A stretch of DNA of 22,230 nucleotides, from positions 402 through 22,631 of the forward strand of contig DBTP01000212.1 in NCBI GenBank assembly GCA_002307115.1, given 5' to 3'. Positions 15,945-22,230 of the stretch are shown piece by piece. Source of the DNA: Fibrobacter sp. UBA1313. Lineage in GTDB: Bacteria > Fibrobacterota > Fibrobacteria > Fibrobacterales > Fibrobacteraceae. Every line of letters starts with the position of its first letter. Position 1 is the stretch's first letter. The position numbers and the translations under genes were made by a program. The notes under the pieces are model-generated. The model was not told the origin of the DNA, ran no database searches, and saw only the letters and a list, made by a program, of their open reading frames with translations.

Positions 15945-15970
15945 AAAAAAGGGCATTTTAAAATGCCCTT
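15945..15970 (-). terminator. Intrinsic terminator after wzc
   Basis: AAGGGCATTTT/AAAATGCCCTT forms a perfect inverted repeat at 15949-15970. On the minus strand it is followed by a T run (complement of the A tract at 15945-15950). It lies 28 bases after the wzc stop and ends the wza-wzc unit. Confidence 0.85.
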
Positions 15971-15997
15971 CTTATAATCCACTTATTCGAGGGATGA

Positions 15998-18169
15998 TTA
16001 AGTGTTTACTGAAGGTTTGTAACCATATTTACTATGATATTTGTAACCGTATCCATACCCATATCCATAGCGGCCGCCTTCATATTGACAACGGTTCAGT
16101 ACAATGGCTTTGTGTTGTATTCCTGAACGTTCTATAAGTTGCATTCCTTCTTTAATAGCTTCCATATTGTGGGCCCCATAGCGAAGAATCATGAGTGCAA
16201 AATCTCCATACTTGCAAACGAGTTGCGCATCAGTCACCAAGAGAATAGGGGGCGTATCAATCACGATCAAGTCATAGTTTTCACGAACTTTTGCAACGAT
16301 ATTTGCAAACATATCGCTAGCGAGAAGTTCGCTTGGGTTTGTGGGAATTGAACCTGCACCTAAAACAGAGATCCCCCCGTTGTTCTTTTTTTCGATGGCT
16401 TCATCGATGGACGTATGGCCATGAAGTACATCGGTCAGCCCTTTTTTATTTCGATGGGAAATTCGGCCTCTGCGCAAATCCGCATCGATAAGGAGAACGT
16501 TCTTTTTCATTCCTGCAAAAAGAACCGACAAATTTTCAGAGACAAAAGATTTGCCAACATTGGGGAGTAACCCTGTGATCACAAGAACCTTTTGTCCACG
16601 CTCCAGAAATGAAAAATCGAGTGCCGTGCGGAGTGTTCTGAGCGCCTCACAGGCAAAATCGTCAGGATCTGCTTCCATTAACGTTTGTACATTACTACGC
16701 TTTCTTCTGCTTCCAGTATCGTATTCAGATTCAGGAATTTTCGCGTAGACACTCACTCCTGTATCTCTTTCTATCTCTGAACTGCTACGCACACCACGCA
16801 TGGTCATGCGCAATAAGAAAATAAAGCCAGCACCTAAAAGTAACGATCCTAAAAGAATTCCCGCAAGAATTAATTTACGCCTTGGTTTTATGGGGAAAAT
16901 TTCATGGCTTGCATAGTCTACAATGCGTACATTGCCAATTTCACCTGCACGAACCACGCGAAGTTCCTGGATATTGTTGAGCATTGAGGAATAAAGTGCA
17001 TTATTTATGTTTACATCTTCTTGAAGCTTTATTACTTCTTGTTGCGTCAATGGCAGTTCTTTTGCCGAAGTGGCGACTTTCCCCATTTCTTTGCGTAATG
17101 TAGCTTCCTGTTCAGAAATCGCCATTACCGAAGGGTGATCTTCCTTAAACAAACGCGTCATTTCTTGCTTTTGCCTAGCAAGGGTCAGAAGCTGTTGTTG
17201 TAAATCGACCTGTTTTTCTAGAACTACTCGCGCTTCCCCTGTCAAATCAACAGTGCCCACTGAATGTCTATATTCAGTCAACGCTTTTTCTGAACTGTCT
17301 AATTTCATTCTTAATGCAGGAAGCTGTCCTTCTAAGAAAAGCAATGTTTTTTCTGCTTCAGCACTCAACATGGCCACATTCTGACGGACATAAGCATTCG
17401 CAATTGTATTCAAAATGGAAGCGGCAAGATCAGAGTAACGGTTGGCATAAGTCATTTGAAGAATGCCTGTTTTTTTTCCTTTTTCTGACACAGAAATTTG
17501 CTCGCTTAAATTGCGGAAAGCAATCAGAGGGTCTACTTCGCTAAGTGCGAACCTTTGTCCTTCCTTTGCCATTAAAAAGGCTACCGAAAAGTGAATTGTA
17601 TCATTCAAGTAGGGTACATGATAAGTGTCTCCCACCTTGCCTTTTAAAAGAACCTTTTCATCTGGAGATATTAGTTCATAAGTTTGCTCTCCAGTAGTAC
17701 GAGCGGTCCATTTCTCAGCCCGTACCACTTCTGGAACAGAGAACAACCTTAAGTCCATGCGGCCTTCTTTATGCAGGAGGCGATCCGTGTTACTCATGGG
17801 GGTGGCTGAGTAACATAAATGTTCTTCTTGGACAACGGCTCCGAGCACCATGCGGCTTTTAATAAGTTCAATTTCTGCATCAGCAGGACTTGGAGCGTCC
17901 AAAAGGGCTCCCATGTCTCCCATCGCCATACCCGCTTTGCTCCCTTCCACATCAATCTGTAAAAGAACATCACTTTGAAATACAGGGCGTAGCCAACTCA
18001 CAAATAAAATGCCCACTACTGAACCTACAACAACGAATGCAGCAAGAATTTTCCAATGCGCTTTGAGGATGGAAAAAACTTCAAGTAAGTCAATTTCATC
18101 TTCAGCGACTGCATTTACTGGTATTTGTGATGTTGGAGGAATAGGGGCAGAACAAACTTCATTTATCAT
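15998..18169 (-). CDS. wzc: Polysaccharide co-polymerase / BY-type tyrosine kinase (Wzc-like)
   Basis: An inner-membrane protein controlling chain length and export of capsule or exopolysaccharide, acting with Wza. The 723-aa protein has a Wzz domain with TM1 (about 41-60), a long periplasmic region with coiled coil (about 270-400), a PxxP-type segment and TM2 (about 433-453). The cytoplasmic kinase follows, with Walker A GLLPNVGKS (533-541), Walker A' LLIDADLRRG (559-568; D562, D564) and Walker B LIVIDTPP (634-641; D638). The C-terminal tail has nine tyrosines (696, 701, 703, 705, 707, 709, 711, 715, 717), mostly alternating with glycine. This is the autophosphorylation cluster of BY-kinases. 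It begins 6 bases after wza with no strong ribosome site, so it is coupled. No Wzb-type phosphatase lies alongside. Confidence 0.94.
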   Translation of the reverse strand: MINEVCSAPIPPTSQIPVNAVAEDEIDLLEVFSILKAHWKILAAFVVVGSVVGILFVSWLRPVFQSDVLLQIDVEGSKAGMAMGDMGALLDAPSPADAEIELIKSRMVLGAVVQEEHLCYSATPMSNTDRLLHKEGRMDLRLFSVPEVVRAEKWTARTTGEQTYELISPDEKVLLKGKVGDTYHVPYLNDTIHFSVAFLMAKEGQRFALSEVDPLIAFRNLSEQISVSEKGKKTGILQMTYANRYSDLAASILNTIANAYVRQNVAMLSAEAEKTLLFLEGQLPALRMKLDSSEKALTEYRHSVGTVDLTGEARVVLEKQVDLQQQLLTLARQKQEMTRLFKEDHPSVMAISEQEATLRKEMGKVATSAKELPLTQQEVIKLQEDVNINNALYSSMLNNIQELRVVRAGEIGNVRIVDYASHEIFPIKPRRKLILAGILLGSLLLGAGFIFLLRMTMRGVRSSSEIERDTGVSVYAKIPESEYDTGSRRKRSNVQTLMEADPDDFACEALRTLRTALDFSFLERGQKVLVITGLLPNVGKSFVSENLSVLFAGMKKNVLLIDADLRRGRISHRNKKGLTDVLHGHTSIDEAIEKKNNGGISVLGAGSIPTNPSELLASDMFANIVAKVRENYDLIVIDTPPILLVTDAQLVCKYGDFALMILRYGAHNMEAIKEGMQLIERSGIQHKAIVLNRCQYEGGRYGYGYGYGYKYHSKYGYKPSVNT

Positions 18170-18175
18170 AGAATT

Positions 18176-19318
18176 TTACCAATTACTAATCGCGTCTTTA
18201 GCATTTCTTGTCGAGGTTACAGATAAAGTGGAATAGTACAATAGTTGTGCTGTGGGTAGAATTTGACTGACAACACGGTTCCAACGAGCAAGACCTGTTG
18301 CATCCACAAAGATTATATCGTTCGGTTTAAGCTGGAATTGATCTCCAAATACCAATGCCAGTGGATTTTGGGAATTGAGATGATAAACATTGATCGTATC
18401 TGGAGTCACATCCATTCGGATGACGTAAATCCCTTGACTCTTCGCTGTGTTTACTTGTAGTCCACCGACTTCGGCGAGGGCTTGTGAGAGCGTCATTTTT
18501 CCTTTGATTAGTGGCAACGCCTGTTGCTTGGTGACTTCTCCCATCACATATATTTTAGCTTCATCTTGGCCTGCTACACGAATAACATCGTTATCTTTAA
18601 GGATGATGTCTGATGGGCCCGCCTGAGGAGGGTAAGTGGCTAGAAGATTAATTGGAGTCGTTTCTCCATCCCGCGTAAGTTCCACTCGACTCATATCGCC
18701 CAATTCATTCACTCCACCGCACTGATTAATGGCATCTAGAAGACTGATAGGAACATCTGAAATGGGAACGACGCCTGCTTTCTGGACTGATCCTTGAACG
18801 TATGCTTTTTGACTTTGACTTTTAATCAAACGAACGTCAATTTGGGGATTATTGAGAACTTTTGACAGAGATTCCAAAATGGTGAGACGCAATTCAGCAA
18901 CCGTTTTGCCAGCGACAGGAATTTGACCTGCATAAGGGTAGAACATAGCCCCGTCTCCACCGATCAGTTGCCCGACAGCATCATCACTTCTGTAGGAACC
19001 AAGTGGCATGGTAAGTTCTGGATGTTCCCAAACCGTCACTTGAACGATATCAAAAGAACCCAACTTGTAAGCGGAAGGCTTATATTCCAAAAGTTTTTGA
19101 GGAACGAGTGCCGTTTGTACTTTATTGTTGGCAATTGCGGCGAGAGTTTTGGGCGTAATACTTTGGAGATGAACTCGAGCCCCTTGGAAAGCAGCTAGGG
19201 TATCGACGCTTCCGTCTTCATTTGAAGATTGATCGAAAACCATTCCAGGTGCCCAAAAACAACCAGAAAAAGACATTATCACTGGGAAAAGAACACAAGA
19301 AAGAGCTAAAAATCGCAA
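18176..19318 (-). CDS. wza: Polysaccharide export outer-membrane lipoprotein (Wza-like, TTG start)
   Basis: The outer-membrane export pore for capsule or exopolysaccharide. The 380-aa length matches Wza. The signal peptide ends at C20 (FSGC), followed by a Wza-like APGM. A Poly_export domain (about 84-165) contains LGSFDIVQVTVWEHPEL; two SLBB domains (about 170-250 and 255-340) contain AYVQGSVQKAG and IYVMGEVTKQ. A C-terminal amphipathic helix (about 346-366) would form the outer-membrane barrel. The start is TTG at 19318: GGAG lies 8 bases upstream and the frame gives an intact signal peptide, whereas the first in-frame ATG (residue 15) would destroy it. It is the first gene of the wza-wzc unit and divergent from the OmpA gene. 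Confidence 0.93.
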   Translation of the reverse strand: MRFLALSCVLFPVIMSFSGCFWAPGMVFDQSSNEDGSVDTLAAFQGARVHLQSITPKTLAAIANNKVQTALVPQKLLEYKPSAYKLGSFDIVQVTVWEHPELTMPLGSYRSDDAVGQLIGGDGAMFYPYAGQIPVAGKTVAELRLTILESLSKVLNNPQIDVRLIKSQSQKAYVQGSVQKAGVVPISDVPISLLDAINQCGGVNELGDMSRVELTRDGETTPINLLATYPPQAGPSDIILKDNDVIRVAGQDEAKIYVMGEVTKQQALPLIKGKMTLSQALAEVGGLQVNTAKSQGIYVIRMDVTPDTINVYHLNSQNPLALVFGDQFQLKPNDIIFVDATGLARWNRVVSQILPTAQLLYYSTLSVTSTRNAKDAISNW

Positions 19319-19565
19319 GGTAAAAACTCCCTAGAAAAAGAAACCCACGTCAATAAAATCCATCCCAACTTGGACAATAACATATAGAACTATAGAAATT
19401 TTTAGTACACATGTCTTTGCAAACAAAAAAAACTATTATTTTCTTACAAGTCGTTGAATCCTCCTGAATGAATGCTTGGGAGAGAGGCAAAATTTCGAGA
19501 TCTTTTTTTTCGGTATTTTGTCATTCTATCAGTGGATTCTTTTAACAATTAATAGGGAAGGATGC
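19319..19565. promoter_or_regulatory. Divergent control region between wza and the OmpA-family gene
   Basis: This 247-base AT-rich gap must hold promoters for both directions. No pair of boxes with good match and spacing stands out. The weak candidate for wza is TTGTCC with TATTGA 16 bases later on the minus strand. The OmpA side carries AAGGA just before its ATG. No operator repeats were seen. Confidence 0.4.
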
Positions 19566-22004
19566 ATGAAAAACAAAAAAATTCTAGCATATATTGGACT
19601 GGTTTCTAGTTTAGCAATGGCTCAGACGGGTTTGAGCGGTGGTACGGATGGTCTCCATCAACAGAGCGCAAGAACTTTAGGCCAGTGGGTAGTCTCTGTG
19701 GGTGTTGGCGCTGAAGTGACTACAGACAATGAAGGTATGGCTAGTGGTGGCATGTATTATGATGAGAACGGGGATGCCGTTCTTATGGATAAAATTGTCC
19801 CCATGGTTGCTGGAAATGCTCATTTGGGGATAGGCCTTACCGATGTCTGGGATTTGGGAGTTGTTCTTCCTTTGAATTATGACGGTGTGAATCCAGCTTC
19901 TGATGCCTCTCATTTGCAGGGTGCGGGCATTGGTGATGTGCAAATGTGGACAAAATTGCGCGCTCCCTTTGATACGGTAAGCGTATTCAATATGGCTCTC
20001 CTTGCAGAAGCTTATGCTCCCACTGGATCTGATAATGTGGGTATGAAACCGAGACATCAATGGTATATTAACAGCTGGGGTAGTTCCAGTGCTTATACTG
20101 CCAATGATTGGGCTTTTGGTGGAACTCTTATTTTAACTTTGGATCTGACTCGCATTGATATTCCAGTGCGCTGGAATTCACACTTAGGTTATGTGGGGGT
20201 TATCGGCGAAGGGGCTAATTCAGCAGTTTGGGGTACAGGTCTTAACGTTTTGGCAAGTACCGGTGCCGATTTCTTTGTTGAATTTTCAGGTGAAACGCGC
20301 ATTGAAAAAACAGCTATCCCCCGTGAACCCTTTGCAGATCCAATGCTTTTGACTCCAGGTGTTCGCGTACATTTGCCCGCTGGCTTTGACTTCGCTTTGG
20401 GTGCTGATATAAGTGTTAATTCGTTCCTTCATAATGATTATGAAGGCGAGAAAACAATGCCTGTGACACGGACTAAAGATGGAAAAACGATTACTTATTC
20501 TGTGCCGGGAACCTCTCATTATGGAATTTCCGCACTTCTTAATTGGAGCAGTGCCTTTTTGAAAGATTCGGATGACGATGGTGATGGTGTCTATAACAAG
20601 AAAGATCTGTGTGCACATACACCGTTTGGTGCGAGCACGGATTCGGTGGGTTGTCCGACGGATGAAGATAAGGATGGCATTCCAGACTTTAAGGATAAGT
20701 GTGCTAATACTGAAAAAGGGATTGAAGTGGATTCCACTGGTTGCAACAGAGATACGGACCGAGATGGAGTGGTAGATATTCTTGATAAGTGCCCCAATAC
20801 GGAGGCTAAGGTTGCTGTAAACAAGTTCGGTTGCCCCATGGATTCGGATAAAGACGGGGTTGCTGATAATAAAGACAAGTGCCCGAATACTCGTAAAGGT
20901 TCCCCTGTGGATGTAACGGGTTGCCCAACGGATGCTGACAAGGATGGCGTGGCAGATCTTTTAGATAAGTGTCCGAGATCTCCAGTAGGTGCTATTGTGG
21001 ATTCTATTGGTTGCCCGATGGATACAGATAAGGATGGCATTTTTGACCATGTTGATAAGTGTCCCAACACACCAATGGGTGCTGTGATTGATTCTGTCGG
21101 TTGTCCAGTGGATCTTGATAAGGATGGCGTTTTGGATTACAAGGATAAGTGCCTAAATACACCGGAAAAAGTAATGGTGGATTCTGTAGGTTGCCCAACG
21201 GATGCTGATAAGGATGGTGTCGCGGACCGTTTGGATAAGTGCCCGAATACAGCTCTTGGAACTATTGTGGATACCATTGGTTGCCCTAAAGACACAGACA
21301 AGGATGGTGTTTTTGACTACCTCGACAAGTGTCCAAATACTCCAATCGGTTTTTCTGTTGATAGTACCGGTTGCACAATGGATACTGATAAGGATGGTGT
21401 TGCGAATCTCTTAGATAAGTGCCCAAATACTCCTGTGGGTATGACTGTGGACTCCACAGGTTGTATTCTTGATTCAGATAAAGATGGCGTTGCGGACGTT
21501 CTTGATAAATGTCCAAGTACTCAGCCGAAAATGTCTGTGGATTCCACAGGTTGCGTATTGGATAGCGATAAGGATGGCGTAAGTGATGCTGATGATAAGT
21601 GCCCTTCGACTCTTCCCGGTGTGAAGATTAAGCCTGATGGGTGTCCTGTTGATAAGAAGCAAGATCTGACCCAATTGAAAAAGGGCATTAACTTCAAGAA
21701 AAATTCCGCCAGTTTGACCAATGCGAGTTACTCTACATTGGATGATATTGTGGCTCTTCTCCGCCAGATTCCCGTAGCGAAGTTAGAGGTGCAGGGCCAT
21801 ACAGATAACAAGGGTAAGGAAGAATACAATCTCAATCTTTCTCAAAAACGTTCAGAATCAGTCGTTAATTATTTTATCAAGAAGGGTATTGAGCCAAACC
21901 GCGTTCGCGCTATTGGCTATGGTTCAGAACGTCCGATTGCGGACAATAATACTTCGGCTGGTCGTGAAACCAATCGTCGTGTTGAATTGGTTCCTTTTGA
22001 ATAA
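19566..22004 (+). CDS. OmpA-family outer-membrane protein with a thrombospondin type 3 repeat rod
   Basis: An 812-aa envelope protein linking the outer membrane to peptidoglycan. The frame opens at 19476, but GGGAAGGA just before the ATG at 19566 and a clean signal peptide (MKNKKILAYIGLVSSLAMA, cleavage before Q20) fix the start. Residues about 20-330 look like a beta-barrel. Residues 335-694 are twelve tandem 30-residue calcium-binding TSP3 repeats (consensus D-x-D-K-D-G-V ... D-K-C-P-N-T ... D-S-x-G-C-P). Residues about 702-812 are an OmpA C-terminal domain with the peptidoglycan-binding motif: GHTDNKG, LSQKRSESV and GYGSERP, ending NRRVELVPFE. The Asp and Arg that bind diaminopimelate in OmpA are present. 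A terminator follows directly. Many FCB-group bacteria have such major porin-like proteins; the exact role here is inferred. Confidence 0.92.
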   Translation: MKNKKILAYIGLVSSLAMAQTGLSGGTDGLHQQSARTLGQWVVSVGVGAEVTTDNEGMASGGMYYDENGDAVLMDKIVPMVAGNAHLGIGLTDVWDLGVVLPLNYDGVNPASDASHLQGAGIGDVQMWTKLRAPFDTVSVFNMALLAEAYAPTGSDNVGMKPRHQWYINSWGSSSAYTANDWAFGGTLILTLDLTRIDIPVRWNSHLGYVGVIGEGANSAVWGTGLNVLASTGADFFVEFSGETRIEKTAIPREPFADPMLLTPGVRVHLPAGFDFALGADISVNSFLHNDYEGEKTMPVTRTKDGKTITYSVPGTSHYGISALLNWSSAFLKDSDDDGDGVYNKKDLCAHTPFGASTDSVGCPTDEDKDGIPDFKDKCANTEKGIEVDSTGCNRDTDRDGVVDILDKCPNTEAKVAVNKFGCPMDSDKDGVADNKDKCPNTRKGSPVDVTGCPTDADKDGVADLLDKCPRSPVGAIVDSIGCPMDTDKDGIFDHVDKCPNTPMGAVIDSVGCPVDLDKDGVLDYKDKCLNTPEKVMVDSVGCPTDADKDGVADRLDKCPNTALGTIVDTIGCPKDTDKDGVFDYLDKCPNTPIGFSVDSTGCTMDTDKDGVANLLDKCPNTPVGMTVDSTGCILDSDKDGVADVLDKCPSTQPKMSVDSTGCVLDSDKDGVSDADDKCPSTLPGVKIKPDGCPVDKKQDLTQLKKGINFKKNSASLTNASYSTLDDIVALLRQIPVAKLEVQGHTDNKGKEEYNLNLSQKRSESVVNYFIKKGIEPNRVRAIGYGSERPIADNNTSAGRETNRRVELVPFE
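20568..21647 (+). repeat. Twelve in-frame 90-bp tandem repeats (TSP3 units)
   Basis: The stretch is exactly 1080 bases, twelve units of 90 bases, each encoding 30 residues without any insertion or deletion. The most conserved blocks are GATAAGGATGG and GATAAGTGCCC. Units 1 and 12 are the most divergent; the inner units are close to each other, as expected from recent duplication or homogenisation. Every unit keeps two cysteines. Confidence 0.93.
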
Positions 22005-22028
22005 ATTAATAGATTGATGTAGATTTAC

Positions 22029-22065
22029 AAAAGACCCTTTCTCACAATGGAAAGGGTCTTTTTTT
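22029..22065 (+). terminator. Intrinsic terminator after the OmpA-family gene
   Basis: AAAAGACCCTTT (22029-22040) pairs perfectly with AAAGGGTCTTTT (22051-22062) over a 10-base loop and is followed by a T tract. It begins 25 bases after the stop codon. Confidence 0.92.
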
Positions 22066-22095
22066 ATATCCTTCCCTATTTTACAAACTGAGACT

Positions 22096-22230
22096 TTAGG
22101 GCAACTCTAAAAATTCATTTTTGCCGCCAGAAGCCAGTTCCCTCTGGCGAACATCAGGTTTCACAGAGCTGACTTGCAGCCCCGCAAGGGTGAGGATGGA
22201 ACAACGTGACACCACAAACAAATTGCCTCT
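22096..22230 (-). other. Unresolved end of window: open frame or edge of a mobile element
   Basis: On the minus strand a frame is open from the window edge to a TAA at 22096 (44 codons, ending ELASGGKNEFLELP). Composition is more GC-rich than the neighbouring intergenic DNA. TTAGGGCAACTCTAAAAATT (22096-22115) could be the outer end of an insertion sequence. With no recognisable domain and no start in view, it may be a partial gene or non-coding element end. Confidence 0.3.

Noticed and set aside
20591..21070. Minus-strand frame with a repeated LGHLS motif
   Set aside because: It is the antisense reading of the TSP3 repeats; the periodicity comes from the repeat DNA, not from a gene.
20568..21647. 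CRISPR-like regular repeat array
   Set aside because: There are no spacers; the units are contiguous, in frame and encode a known calcium-binding repeat.

Overview
The window looks like chromosomal DNA of a Gram-negative bacterium, most likely from the Fibrobacterota or the wider FCB group. This is inferred from gene content and protein style, not from a database search. The support is diderm machinery (TonB/ExbB/ExbD, Wza, OmpA, several lipoproteins), a pair of GLUG-repeat lipoproteins with Ser-rich linkers, a TtpC-type TonB cluster, and an OmpA protein with a long thrombospondin type 3 rod. Base composition is moderate, with AT-rich intergenic stretches.

Layout. Positions 1-47 hold the 5' part of a tRNA-Lys(CTT) on the minus strand with a clear promoter. 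A XerD-like tyrosine recombinase (135-1025) and leuB (1088-2170, followed by a terminator) are on the plus strand. From about 2324 to 4991 there is a small accessory stretch: an IS3-family remnant (intact OrfA, OrfB lost after a few codons) and two minus-strand GLUG lipoproteins. From 11282 down to 5204 on the minus strand runs a seven-gene energy-transduction operon: DUF3450-like protein, TtpC-like long ExbB, ExbB, ExbD, TonB, a TPR protein and an unrecognised 366-aa helical protein. An ankyrin-repeat lipoprotein lies just upstream, separated by a terminator-like hairpin. A predicted outer-membrane protein is transcribed divergently from it (12210-12965).

From 15864 down to 13201 on the minus strand is a three-gene unit: a 52-aa membrane protein, a 66-aa acidic protein and a lipoprotein lytic transglycosylase with five LysM domains. 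Its promoter sits so close to the first ATG that the mRNA may be leaderless. Next, on the minus strand, wza and wzc (19318-15998) form a two-gene exopolysaccharide export/co-polymerase unit ending in a strong terminator. Divergent from it is the 812-aa OmpA-family protein (19566-22004) with twelve exact 30-residue repeats, closed by a terminator. The last ~150 bases look unlike the rest and may be the edge of another element.

Common theme: nearly everything from 5.2 kb to 22 kb is envelope biology, covering proton-motive-force transfer to outer-membrane transporters, peptidoglycan remodelling, surface polysaccharide export and outer-membrane anchoring to peptidoglycan. No complete novel defence or mobile system is evident. 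The most interesting parts are the two extra genes at the end of the TonB operon, the hairpin ahead of that operon, the tiny-protein/transglycosylase unit with its apparent leaderless start, and the cysteine-rich OmpA rod.
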